Shown in pieces: positions 1 to 8,291 of a stretch of DNA of 37,680 nt. Both the position numbers and the translations under genes were made by a program. The notes beneath the pieces were generated by a model, which saw only the letters and a program-made list of their open reading frames with translations, was not told where the DNA came from and did no database searches. Every line of letters begins with the position of its first letter. Position 1 is the stretch's first letter. This stretch comes from Pseudomonadota bacterium. Its GTDB lineage: Bacteria; Pseudomonadota; Gammaproteobacteria; Burkholderiales; Ferrovaceae. Location: NCBI GenBank assembly GCA_021796835.1, contig JAKABO010000020.1, positions 1 through 37,680 of the forward strand, in the 5' to 3' direction.

Positions 1-111
1 CACCCGCACCACCTGCCCCGGCACCAGATGTCCGCGTACCCAGGCCTTGCTGGCCTGATCCGCCCCCACCACACCCAGGGCAAGCAGCCAGCCCCATCCC
101 AGGCTACGCAT
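1..111 (-). CDS. lspA: Lipoprotein signal peptidase (N-terminal part)
   Basis: Signal peptidase II cleaves prolipoprotein signal peptides in the inner membrane, before the lipidated cysteine. Only the first 37 codons are present; the gene runs off the left edge. The translation starts [19 protein letters not shown] and continues SKAWVRGHL, which is the first membrane segment of LspA followed by the family's D-Q-x-S-K motif. The ATG overlaps the last 8 bases of ileS, so translation is probably coupled. The order ribF-ileS-lspA is the usual one in proteobacteria, which supports the call although the catalytic aspartates lie outside the window. Confidence 0.88.
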   Translation of the reverse strand, partial: MRSLGWGWLLALGVVGADQASKAWVRGHLVPGQVVRV

Positions 112-2944
112 GCTGGCGCTCCTCTCCCGCCCCGAACAGGTTGCAGGTACAGCGGTCGCAAAGATCCGGATGGTCGGGCAGAGTTCCCCGCACCGAACGA
201 TAATGCCAGCAACGGGGGCATTTGGTGCCCTGCGTCAGGGCGATCTGCAGTCCCACCTGCCAGCCCCCCCCGGCCCCGGGAACCTCCAGGGAAAGGGTGC
301 CTTCAGGCCAGTCCGGCATCGAACGGGAACTCACCCTGGCCTGCGACGTGATGAACAGGAAACGCAAATCGTCGCCCATGGCCTGCAAGGCCTGCAAGGG
401 CGCCCCCTGAGCGTGCAAGGTTACCTCTGCCTGGAGGGAGGAGCCCAAAGCGCCGGCGGCGCGCAACGGTTCCAGGTGCTTTCTGACCTGTTCGCGCAGG
501 GCGCGCAATTGATCCCAATCCGAACGCAATGCCGCTTCCCCGGCCAACGCCGGCAGTACGTGCCATTGTTCCAGAAATACGGAAGAAGCCGTTTCCGGGG
601 TTTTGCCCTGCAGAGTCGCCCAGACCTCCTCCGCCGTAAAGGTCAGAACCGGAGCCAGCCAGCGCGTCAACGCCTGGGTGATGTGCCAGAGGGCATTCTG
701 CGCCGCGCGCCGGGAACGGGACGCCTTCCCGGCGGTGTAGAGCCGGTCCTTCAGGATGTCCAGATAAAAGGCCCCCAGGTCCTCGGAACAGAAGGTCAGC
801 AACCGTTGGGTGACCTGATGAAACTCATTCTGGTCATACCCTTTCCGAACCGTTTCATCGACTTCGCGGGTCAGGGCCAGCGCATAGCGATCGAGGGTGA
901 GCCAGGACTCCGGCGCCAGGGCATCCCGCCGGGGATCGAAATCCGCCAGGTTGGCCAGCAGGAAGCGCAGGGTATTCCGCAGGCGACGGTAGGCTTCCAC
1001 CACCCGGTCGAGAATCTCCTTCGACAAACACAATTCTCCCGAATAATCCGTACTGGCCACCCAGAGGCGCAGGTTGTCCGCCCCCAACTCCTTCATCACG
1101 GTCTGCGGCACCACCACATTGCCCAGAGACTTGCTCATCTTGCGTCCCTGCCCGTCCACCACGAAGCCATGGGTCAGCAAAGCCCGGTAAGGCGCATGCC
1201 CGTTGAGGGCCACGCTGGTCAGGAGCGAAGACTGAAACCAGCCCCGATGCTGGTCCGAACCCTCGAGGTACAGATCCGCCGGAAAACCCAGTTCAGGGCG
1301 TTGGCCCAGGACGGTCGCATGGGTCGAACCGGAGTCGAACCAGACGTCCAGCGTATCCGTCAGAGGACGGTACGCTTCGGCATCCGCGCCCAACCAGGAT
1401 TCGGCTGGCGTGCTGAACCAGGCTTCGATTCCCTGCGTCTCCACGGCCAGGGCAACTTTTTCTGCCAGGGCTGAAGTCTCCGGGTGCAGGGCTCCCGTCT
1501 GACGGTGGACGAAAAACGGAATGGGCACGCCCCAGGCGCGCTGGCGCGACACGCACCAATCCGGCCGATTGTCGATCATGGCGGACAAACGGGCATGTCC
1601 CCAGGCAGGGTAGAAACGGGTTTCCGCCACCGCCTTCTGGCTGAGGGAGCGCAGTGCAGGTCGTTCCGCGCCCGGCGCATCCATGACGATGAACCACTGC
1701 GGGGTGGCCCGAAAGATGATGGGAGTCTTGTGACGCCAGCAATGGGGATAACTGTGTTGAAGAGGTACATGAGCAAGCAGGCGTTCCCGTGCCGCCAGGG
1801 CTTCCACCAGCACTGCATTGGCCGCCCAGACCTTGAGCCCCCCCACCAAAGGCACCTCCGGCAGAAAAACGGCGCGGTCATCCATCAAATGATCCACACT
1901 CAACCGGTAGCGCAAGCCCACCTGATGATCTTCCACGCCGTGGGCCGGAGCCGTATGAACCAACCCGGTCCCCGTCTCCACGGTCACATGCTCGCCGCAG
2001 ACCAGGGGAACGGTACGTTCCGCCAGGGGATGCTGCAGGGAGAGGTGCTCGAGACGGGCGCCCTTGACCGGCCCCCATACCTGCTGCGCTTCCAGCCCGT
2101 AACGCAGGAGCGCGCTGACCCGCAGACTTTCCTGCAGGAGCAGCAGTCCGCGCGTCGTTTGCACCAGTTCGTAGGCCAGTTCCGGGTGTACCGCCACCGC
2201 CTGGTTGGCCGGCAGGGTCCAGGGGGTGGTCGTCCAGATCACGGCAAAAGCCGGCCCCGGCAAGGCATCCATGCCAAAACATCGGGCCAATCCGGCCTCA
2301 TCCCGCACCGGAAAAGCCACATCGATGGCCGGTGAAGTACGCTCCTCGTATTCCACTTCGGCTTCCGCCAGGGCCGAACCGCATTCCGGGCACCAGTTGA
2401 CCGGTTTGAGGCCGGGTTTCAGATAGCCGGCCTCCCAGATCCTGGTCAGGGTTCGAAGAATGCCCGCTTCCGTTTCCGGGTTCATGGTGAGGTAAGGCCG
2501 ATCCCAGTCCGCCATCACCCCCAGACGGATGAAATCGGCTTTCTGCTGGTTCACCTGGGTCGTGGCGTAGGCCCGGCACAGTTCGCGGAAACGGGCGGGC
2601 GGAAGGTGGCGACCGTGTTCCTTTTCCACCTGCAGTTCGATGGGCAGTCCGTGACAGTCCCAGCCCGGCACGTAGGGGGCGTCAAAACCGGACAAGGTGC
2701 GACTCTTGACGATGATGTCCTTGAGGATCTTGTTGACGGCGTGACCGATATGGAGGTTGCCATTGGCGTAGGGAGGACCATCATGGAGAATGAAGCGGGG
2801 TCTCCCCTGACAATGGTCCCGTAATTGCCGGTAGCGTTTCTGTTCCTGCCATGTTTCCAGCCAGCGCGGTTCCCGCCGCGCCAGATCGGCACGCATGGGA
2901 AACGGGGTTTCCGGCAAATTGAGGGTATCCCTGTAATCGGTCAT
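104..2944 (-). CDS. ileS: Isoleucyl-tRNA synthetase
   Basis: Class Ia aminoacyl-tRNA synthetase that charges tRNA-Ile in the cytoplasm and edits misactivated valine. The 946-residue product has full family length. Visible motifs are the HIGH signature (residues 65-68), GWDCHGLP (about 94-101), editing-domain threonine-rich [12 protein letters not shown] (about 238-249), the KMSKS loop (602-606), and a C-terminal zinc finger with Cys909, Cys912, Cys929 and Cys932. The start codon overlaps the ribF stop by 4 bases (ATGA), and its 3' end overlaps lspA by 8 bases, so ribF-ileS-lspA forms one translationally coupled operon. Large antisense open frames opposite this gene are shadows. Nothing unusual was seen. 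Confidence 0.98.
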   Translation of the reverse strand: MTDYRDTLNLPETPFPMRADLARREPRWLETWQEQKRYRQLRDHCQGRPRFILHDGPPYANGNLHIGHAVNKILKDIIVKSRTLSGFDAPYVPGWDCHGLPIELQVEKEHGRHLPPARFRELCRAYATTQVNQQKADFIRLGVMADWDRPYLTMNPETEAGILRTLTRIWEAGYLKPGLKPVNWCPECGSALAEAEVEYEERTSPAIDVAFPVRDEAGLARCFGMDALPGPAFAVIWTTTPWTLPANQAVAVHPELAYELVQTTRGLLLLQESLRVSALLRYGLEAQQVWGPVKGARLEHLSLQHPLAERTVPLVCGEHVTVETGTGLVHTAPAHGVEDHQVGLRYRLSVDHLMDDRAVFLPEVPLVGGLKVWAANAVLVEALAARERLLAHVPLQHSYPHCWRHKTPIIFRATPQWFIVMDAPGAERPALRSLSQKAVAETRFYPAWGHARLSAMIDNRPDWCVSRQRAWGVPIPFFVHRQTGALHPETSALAEKVALAVETQGIEAWFSTPAESWLGADAEAYRPLTDTLDVWFDSGSTHATVLGQRPELGFPADLYLEGSDQHRGWFQSSLLTSVALNGHAPYRALLTHGFVVDGQGRKMSKSLGNVVVPQTVMKELGADNLRLWVASTDYSGELCLSKEILDRVVEAYRRLRNTLRFLLANLADFDPRRDALAPESWLTLDRYALALTREVDETVRKGYDQNEFHQVTQRLLTFCSEDLGAFYLDILKDRLYTAGKASRSRRAAQNALWHITQALTRWLAPVLTFTAEEVWATLQGKTPETASSVFLEQWHVLPALAGEAALRSDWDQLRALREQVRKHLEPLRAAGALGSSLQAEVTLHAQGAPLQALQAMGDDLRFLFITSQARVSSRSMPDWPEGTLSLEVPGAGGGWQVGLQIALTQGTKCPRCWHYRSVRGTLPDHPDLCDRCTCNLFGAGEERQHA

Positions 2945-3888
2945 GACGCATCCTGAATGAGTGACTGCTGGGCAAAGTAGGCACGCGCCGCTGCGGCATC
3001 CGCCTGCATCTGTGCCACCAGTTGATCCGTATCTGAAAAATGTCGTTCATCGCGCAATTTGTGCAGAAAGCGCACTTCCACCCGTTGCCCGTAGATCGTC
3101 TGCCCGAAATCGAACAGATGGACCTCCAGCAATGGCGCATCGAGGGGATTCACCGTGGGGCGATGCCCCAGGCTGGCGACCCCGGACAGGGGGTGCGGCG
3201 CAGGACCGCACACTTCCACCACGAACACCCCCGCCAGGGGAGGCCGATGCCGCAACGCCAGATTCAGGGTAGGAAACCCCAGGGTACGCCCCAACTGATG
3301 TCCATACCCCACTCGCCCCACCAGGGAAAAGTGACGACCCAGCAAGGCCGCTGCCCGCGTCAGGTCACCCGCGTCCAAACAGGCGCGAATGGCGCTGCTG
3401 GAAACACGTTCGCCCCCAATCCGCACACTCTGCATTGCCGCACATTCAAAACCCAGGGTCTGGCCCATCTCGCGCAAGAGGGAGAAATCTCCCTGGCGGC
3501 GGTTCCCGAAGCGGAAATCATCGCCCACCAGCACCCAGCGCGCCGAAAAACCCTGCACCAGCACCCGACGCACGAAATCGGCGGCAGGCAGGGCGGCCAA
3601 CGCCGCATTGAAGCGCAAAACCCGCACCTGGTCCACCCCCATCTGCTTCATCCACAGGTACTTGCGCGTCAGGGAGGTCAGGCGAGGCGGGGCGGAAGCC
3701 CCCTCAAAAAACTCCCGGGGATAGGGCTCGAAGGTCAACACCGTGGGAACCAGCCCACGCTCGCCCGCTTCCCTCACCAACTGTTCGAGCATGGCCTGAT
3801 GACCCCGATGAACGCCATCGAAATTGCCCAACGTCAGGGCCGTACCCGCGGTCCCTACCGGCAAATGATCGATGGCGATGCGTTTCAT
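2941..3888 (-). CDS. ribF: Bifunctional riboflavin kinase / FAD synthetase
   Basis: Makes FMN from riboflavin and then FAD. The 315-residue length is normal. The N-terminal adenylyltransferase domain carries [10 protein letters not shown] (residues 21-30), the nucleotidyltransferase HxGH-type motif; the C-terminal half carries the flavokinase pattern around [11 protein letters not shown] and the conserved HRPTV region. It ends inside the ileS start codon (4-base overlap). The stretch between cysB and this gene is only 43 bases, so read-through from cysB is possible; a weak -10-like TAGAAT reads toward the gene at 3909-3914 but there is no clear Shine-Dalgarno before the ATG. Confidence 0.97.
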   Translation of the reverse strand: MKRIAIDHLPVGTAGTALTLGNFDGVHRGHQAMLEQLVREAGERGLVPTVLTFEPYPREFFEGASAPPRLTSLTRKYLWMKQMGVDQVRVLRFNAALAALPAADFVRRVLVQGFSARWVLVGDDFRFGNRRQGDFSLLREMGQTLGFECAAMQSVRIGGERVSSSAIRACLDAGDLTRAAALLGRHFSLVGRVGYGHQLGRTLGFPTLNLALRHRPPLAGVFVVEVCGPAPHPLSGVASLGHRPTVNPLDAPLLEVHLFDFGQTIYGQRVEVRFLHKLRDERHFSDTDQLVAQMQADAAAARAYFAQQSLIQDAS

Positions 3889-3931
3889 GGGTCAATTCAA
3901 AAGGTACGATTCTATCATGAGCCTTCCCGCC

Positions 3932-4882
3932 TCAGGAACTCTCGTCTCCAGGACTCGCGGCCGGTGCGGCCAGGGCTTCCTCGACCCGGGCACGATCCAG
4001 CGCAGGCGCAAAAAGTTGTATGAAGTCATAGACAAAACCCCGCAAATAGGTTCCTGCCCGCAGGGCGATCCGGGTCAGACTGGGTTCGAACAGATGGGCC
4101 ATGTCCCGTACCCTCAAATCGCGATCCAGGTTCTGATCGTAGGCCATGGCGGCAATGACTCCAACCCCCATCCCCACGCGCACGTAAGTCTTGATCACGT
4201 CCGCGTCCAGGGCCGTCAGCACCACATTGGGCGACAACCCGTGGCGCTCGAAGGCCTGATTGATCCGGGCGCGCCCCGTGAAAGCATGGTCATAGGTGAT
4301 CATGGGGTACTGAACCAATGCCTCCAGGGTCAAGGGTTCCAGTGCCAGCAGGGGGTGATCGGGCTTGGCCACCAGGACCCGATTCCACTGGTAACACGGC
4401 AGGATGCGCAAATCAGGAAACAGGTCCAGTCCTTCCGTGGCGATGGCCAGATCCGCCCGTCCCGCCACGACTTCCTGCGCCACATGCAGGGGATTCCCCT
4501 GATGAAGCACCAGCTTGACCTCGGGATAACGCTGGGCGAACTGCACGATCACGGGAGGAAGCACATACCGCGCCTGGGTATGGGTGGTGGCAATGGTCAA
4601 CTGGCCCGCCTTTTGGCGGCTGAACTCCTGTCCTGCCGTCTTGAGGTTGCGCGCCTCCAGCAGGACCCGGCGGGCCAGGGTCAGGATTTCCTGCCCTGCC
4701 GGCGTGACGCTCACCACCCGCTTGCCATTGCGCACGAAAATCTCTACGCCCAATTCATCCTCGAGCAAGCGAATCTGCTTGCTCACACCGGGTTGCGAGG
4801 TGAACAGGTTGTCCGCCGCCTGGGATACGTTCAATCCCGCCTCGGCCACTTCCACCAGATAACGCAATTGCTGTAGTTTCAT
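3932..4882 (-). CDS. cysB: CysB-type LysR transcriptional regulator
   Basis: LysR-family activator of sulfate assimilation genes. The protein is 316 residues. The N-terminal winged helix-turn-helix starts MKLQQLRYLVEVAEAGLNVS and continues with a TSQPGVSKQIRLLEDELG recognition region, very close to CysB/Cbl; the rest is the periplasmic-binding-protein-like inducer domain, with the TTHTQARYVLP stretch typical of CysB, whose co-inducers in enterics are N-acetylserine and thiosulfate. It is divergent from a TauE/SafE exporter across a 134-base AT-rich interval, which suggests that it controls that gene. Cbl or another CysB paralogue cannot be excluded from sequence alone. Confidence 0.9.
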   Translation of the reverse strand: MKLQQLRYLVEVAEAGLNVSQAADNLFTSQPGVSKQIRLLEDELGVEIFVRNGKRVVSVTPAGQEILTLARRVLLEARNLKTAGQEFSRQKAGQLTIATTHTQARYVLPPVIVQFAQRYPEVKLVLHQGNPLHVAQEVVAGRADLAIATEGLDLFPDLRILPCYQWNRVLVAKPDHPLLALEPLTLEALVQYPMITYDHAFTGRARINQAFERHGLSPNVVLTALDADVIKTYVRVGMGVGVIAAMAYDQNLDRDLRVRDMAHLFEPSLTRIALRAGTYLRGFVYDFIQLFAPALDRARVEEALAAPAASPGDESS

Positions 4883-4906
4883 GGGACCCCTCCCGCCTCA
4901 GCATTC

Positions 4907-4934
4907 ATTATAATCATTGGTTAGGTACATACAA
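4907..4934 (-). promoter_or_regulatory. Predicted cysB promoter
   Basis: Reading on the minus strand there is TTGTAT (4929-4934), a 16-base spacer, then a perfect TATAAT (4907-4912), 25 bases before the cysB ATG. The interval 4900-4962 is much richer in A and T than its surroundings. For the opposite strand a TATAAC (4955-4960) could be the -10 of the exporter gene, with no good -35, as expected of an activator-dependent promoter. LysR regulators usually bind in such shared intervals. Confidence 0.55.
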
Positions 4935-5016
4935 TAACTTATTACTTAGTTTTCTATAACGCCTCAGGTATGCTCTCTTCCAAACTCTATCTCACTCTCT
5001 CGGGGAACCCGCTGGC

Positions 5017-5784
5017 ATGCTTGTCAATTTCATCCTGTCCGGCGCTGCGGGGGGACTACTGATCGGAATGACCGGAATCGGCGGGGGATCCCTCATGACC
5101 CCCCTGCTGGTCATGGGCTTTGGCATCCCCACCGCAACTGCCATTGGAACCGACCTGCTCTACGCCGCGTTGACCAAGGCCGGGGCCGTTGCCTGTCATC
5201 AACGCCACGGAAATGTGTCCTGGCGCACAGCAGGCTGGCTGCTGGTGGGCAGTCTGCCGGGAAGCGGACTCACGCTCTGGATCCTGCAACGGATTCCCGC
5301 CAGCCCCCTGCTGGATCAAACGCTGCGCCAGGGATTGGCCGTGGCCCTGACGCTGACCACCCTGGCCCTCTGGAAACGGCGCACCAAACCCAAACCGACC
5401 GATCCCCCACATGCACGGGCCTGGACCCCGATACTGGGCTTTTTCATCGGCGTTCTCGTCACGCTTTCCTCAGTGGGGGGCGGCGCACTGGGCACAGCGC
5501 TGCTGCTGGTTCTCTACCCCAGTTTCACCCTTTCCACCATTGTCGCCACGGAACTGGCCCATGCGGTGCCGCTGACCCTGCTGGCCGGTTTGGGACACCT
5601 GCGTCTGGGACATGTGGACGGGACCTTGTTGGCCGCCCTCCTGGCAGGATCTCTCCCAGGGCTTTGGGTGGGTACCCGGCTCAATCACTTTTTACCGGAA
5701 AGAATCACCCGCGCCGGACTCTCCCTGTTACTGCTCGGTCTGGCTTTTGGCTTGTGGCACAGCGTGCCGGGAAAAATCGCGTAA
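5017..5784 (+). CDS. TauE/SafE-family sulfite/sulfonate exporter-like membrane protein
   Basis: Polytopic inner-membrane protein of the TauE/SafE (DUF81) family, members of which are thought to export sulfite, sulfoacetate or related organosulfur anions. The 255 residues are nearly all hydrophobic, with about seven to eight membrane segments and an internal duplication visible as GIGGGSLMTPLL near the N-terminus and VGGGALGTALLL in the second half. The start follows a GGGGAA ribosome-binding site. It is divergent from a CysB-type regulator, so a role in sulfur-compound export is likely, but the substrate is inferred only. Its 3' end overlaps the convergent murJ by 57 bases. Confidence 0.85.
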   Translation: MLVNFILSGAAGGLLIGMTGIGGGSLMTPLLVMGFGIPTATAIGTDLLYAALTKAGAVACHQRHGNVSWRTAGWLLVGSLPGSGLTLWILQRIPASPLLDQTLRQGLAVALTLTTLALWKRRTKPKPTDPPHARAWTPILGFFIGVLVTLSSVGGGALGTALLLVLYPSFTLSTIVATELAHAVPLTLLAGLGHLRLGHVDGTLLAALLAGSLPGLWVGTRLNHFLPERITRAGLSLLLLGLAFGLWHSVPGKIA

Positions 5785-7290
5785 CCGGAATCCCAAACCC
5801 CACAGGGTCGCAAAATAACTGCCGCCAGCACCCACCAGCAACGGGATCAGATGCCTTATCCGGGCACCAAAGGGAGCCGTCAGCCAGAAGGATTCCGCTC
5901 CCTGGCCGATCCAGAGCACCGCTCCCATCACCCCCAGCGCCCCCCCCAGTTTCAGCAAAAACCCGGACCAACCCGCCCCTGGCCGATACACGCCGCGCCG
6001 GCGCAACCCCCAATACAACAAACCGGCATTGCCACAGGCACCCAGACTGGTCGCCAGGGCCAGGCCGGCATGATGCAGAGGACCGATGAACAGGGCGTTC
6101 ATCCCCTGGGTCAGCACCAGGATCAGCAGGGCGATCTTGACCGGGGTCTTGATATCCTGACGGGCGTAAAACCCCGGGGCCAGAATCTTGATGCTGATCA
6201 GCCCCATCAACCCCAGACTATAGGCCAGCAGCGCCAGATCGACCTGTACGACGTCGTGCGGACCGAAAGCACCGCGCATGAACAGGGTGGAAACCAGAGG
6301 CACCCCGATCAGGGCCAGCGCCAATGCAGCGGGCAACGTCAACATCAAGGTCAGCCGCAATCCCCAGTCCAGCAAAGCCGAATACCCCGCCTGGTCGTCC
6401 ATCGCATGGGTACGCGCCAAACTGGGCAAGAGGATCGTGCCCAGGGCAGCCCCCAGCAAACCCGTGGGAAACTCCATCAGACGATCGGCGTAAAACAACC
6501 AGGAAATACTGCCGGTAGGCAGGTAGGACGAAAACAGGGTACTCAACAATAAACTGATCTGCCCCACCGACACCCCGATCACCGCCGGACCCATCAATTT
6601 CAAGACCCGCCGCACCCTGGGATCAAAGGGATCCCAGCGCCAGCGCGGAACCATCTGCAACTGACGCAGGAAGGGCCACTGAAAAAGGAGTTGCAACACG
6701 CCGCCGGCAAGAGCGCCCCAGGCCAGGGCGGCAACGGGCGGATGGAAGAACCGGGACAGTGCCAGCACAAAAAACAGAAAGGCGACATTCAGCCAGATAG
6801 GGGTTATGGCCGGCACCCAGAACCGGCTCCAGGTATTGAGAATGCCGGCAGACAAAGCAACCAGGGCAATGAAAAAGATATAGGGGAAGGTGATGCGCAG
6901 CAATTCGGCGGTCAGCGCAAATTCGGCCGGATTCCGGTGAAACCCCGGAGCCGTCATCCACAGGATCTGAGGCGCAAAAAGCACGCCCAGCAAAGTCGTC
7001 ACCAACAACGCCACCACCAGCACACTGGCCACATGATCCACCAGATGGCGCGCCGCCTCGTCCCCATGTTTGGCGCGTTGGGCTGCCAGCAGGGGAACGA
7101 AGGCCTGCGAGAAAGCGCCCTCGGCAAACAGGCGGCGCAACAGATTGGGGAGCCGGAAAGCCACCACGAAAGCATCTGTTTCACCCGCTGCGCCAAAGGC
7201 GTGCGCCACCACCACATCGCGCAGAAAGCCGAAGATGCGTGAGAGCAACGTCATGCTGCTGGTTTGGGCGAGAGATTTAAGAAGATTCAT
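5728..7290 (-). CDS. murJ: Lipid II flippase MurJ
   Basis: Flips the peptidoglycan precursor lipid II across the inner membrane. The 520-residue product has family length and about 14 membrane segments. The N-terminus (SRIFGFLRDVVVAHAFG, residues about 17-33) and the following DAFVVAFRLPNLLRRLFAEGAFSQAF region are the conserved MurJ/MviN signature with the essential arginines. The gene is convergent with the TauE/SafE gene, overlapping by 57 bases. Its ATG overlaps the -35 element of the divergent tRNA-Thr promoter. The ribosome-binding site is weak. Confidence 0.96.
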   Translation of the reverse strand: MNLLKSLAQTSSMTLLSRIFGFLRDVVVAHAFGAAGETDAFVVAFRLPNLLRRLFAEGAFSQAFVPLLAAQRAKHGDEAARHLVDHVASVLVVALLVTTLLGVLFAPQILWMTAPGFHRNPAEFALTAELLRITFPYIFFIALVALSAGILNTWSRFWVPAITPIWLNVAFLFFVLALSRFFHPPVAALAWGALAGGVLQLLFQWPFLRQLQMVPRWRWDPFDPRVRRVLKLMGPAVIGVSVGQISLLLSTLFSSYLPTGSISWLFYADRLMEFPTGLLGAALGTILLPSLARTHAMDDQAGYSALLDWGLRLTLMLTLPAALALALIGVPLVSTLFMRGAFGPHDVVQVDLALLAYSLGLMGLISIKILAPGFYARQDIKTPVKIALLILVLTQGMNALFIGPLHHAGLALATSLGACGNAGLLYWGLRRRGVYRPGAGWSGFLLKLGGALGVMGAVLWIGQGAESFWLTAPFGARIRHLIPLLVGAGGSYFATLWGLGFRLRDFSRHAVPQAKSQTEQ

Positions 7291-7314
7291 TACAGACCCA
7301 GAATCCGGTATAAT
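7286..7314 (+). promoter_or_regulatory. Predicted tRNA-Thr promoter
   Basis: TTCATT (7286-7291), a 17-base spacer and a perfect TATAAT (7309-7314) lie 13 bases before the mature tRNA 5' end. The -35 hexamer overlaps the start codon of the divergent murJ gene. The same promoter may feed the M50 protease gene downstream because no terminator is visible after the tRNA. Confidence 0.65.
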
Positions 7315-7327
7315 ACATGGTTTCAGT

Positions 7328-7403
<76 letters not shown>

Positions 7404-7564
7404 ATAAAAAAACAGGTACGACAAACCATTCTGGTTTATCGGCACGGGTGGGTGATTCGGTTGCGCCCTGAGGGTCCCGCCGCACGCGGGATGAGAGAGT
7501 GCTCGCCCCCCTGGCCGATACCCTGCTTGCCTGCAGATTTGGCTTCCTTTGAAGGAGAGATCAA
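7404..7564 (+). other. Leader between tRNA-Thr and the M50 protease gene
   Basis: A 161-base stretch with no gene. It holds two small hairpins: AAACCA-ttc-TGGTTT (7423-7437) and CCCGC-cgcac-GCGGG (7476-7490). Neither is followed by a T run, so neither looks like an intrinsic terminator. No known riboswitch class was recognised. No clear promoter was seen, so the protease gene may be read from the tRNA promoter. Confidence 0.4.
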
Positions 7565-8287
7565 ATGGCCAGAAAGCCATACTGGCTGGGGAGCATTCTG
7601 GGAATACCGGTCGGTCTGGATTCCTCATGGTTTCTCGTCTTTTGCCTGCTCACCTGGATGTTGGCGGACAATTACTATCCCGCCGAATTCTCCAATTGGC
7701 CACCGGTGTTGTACTGGATCATGGGTGCAGTGACCGCCCTGTCCTATTTCGCATGCATCTTGCTGCACGAAATGGGACATTCCGTTGTGGCTCTCTGGTA
7801 CAGAATCCGGGTAAATAATATTACGCTTTTCATGTTTGGAGGCGTGGCGCAAATCGAAGGGGAAGCGCCCAGTGCCTTCGCAGAGTTCTTGATCGCGATT
7901 GCGGGGCCTCTGGTCAGTTTCATTCTGGCTTTCGCAGGCTATTCGCTTCTGCCCATCTTTTCAGACAATCCCCCCCTGCTGGCCCTGATCAAGTATCTGG
8001 CCTATATCAATTTGGCGCTGGGGTTGTTCAATCTCGTTCCCGGATATCCTCTCGACGGAGGGCGAATATTTCGGGCGATCGTATGGGGCATCACCGGAAA
8101 TGCGCGGCGGGCCACCTTCATTGCCGCAAGGGTCGGGCAAGTCTTCGCTTATATTTTCATCCTGTTCGGTATCCGGGAAATGTTTTCAGGGGACCTCGGG
8201 GGCGGATTATGGACGATTTTCCTGGGTTGGTTCCTCAAAAAAATAGCGACAACCCAATTGCGACAGTTGGCGGACTCAGGCAGATAA
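7565..8287 (+). CDS. M50 (site-2) intramembrane zinc metalloprotease
   Basis: Site-2-protease family member that would cut membrane-spanning substrates within the bilayer. The 240-residue protein has the zinc motif HEMGH (His68, Glu69, His72) in a membrane segment, the FGGVAQIEGE region (about 91-100) and the third-ligand motif NLVPGYPLDGGR with Asp164. About six membrane segments are predicted. This resembles the group usually fused to C-terminal CBS domains, but here the CBS part is absent. The ATG follows GGAGA. Only 4 bases separate its stop from the histidine kinase start, so the two are surely co-transcribed. Its substrate is unknown; no anti-sigma factor lies nearby. Confidence 0.9.
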   Translation: MARKPYWLGSILGIPVGLDSSWFLVFCLLTWMLADNYYPAEFSNWPPVLYWIMGAVTALSYFACILLHEMGHSVVALWYRIRVNNITLFMFGGVAQIEGEAPSAFAEFLIAIAGPLVSFILAFAGYSLLPIFSDNPPLLALIKYLAYINLALGLFNLVPGYPLDGGRIFRAIVWGITGNARRATFIAARVGQVFAYIFILFGIREMFSGDLGGGLWTIFLGWFLKKIATTQLRQLADSGR

Positions 8288-8291
8288 ATAA

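Noticed and set aside
110-1474. 454-codon plus-strand open frame opposite ileS
   Set aside because: Antisense shadow of a clear synthetase; basic, repetitive composition and no recognisable domain.
3040-4023. 327-codon plus-strand frame opposite ribF
   Set aside because: Shadow of ribF codons; no family resemblance.
7404-7564. Riboswitch before the M50 gene
   Set aside because: Two hairpins are present, but no known class matched by eye.
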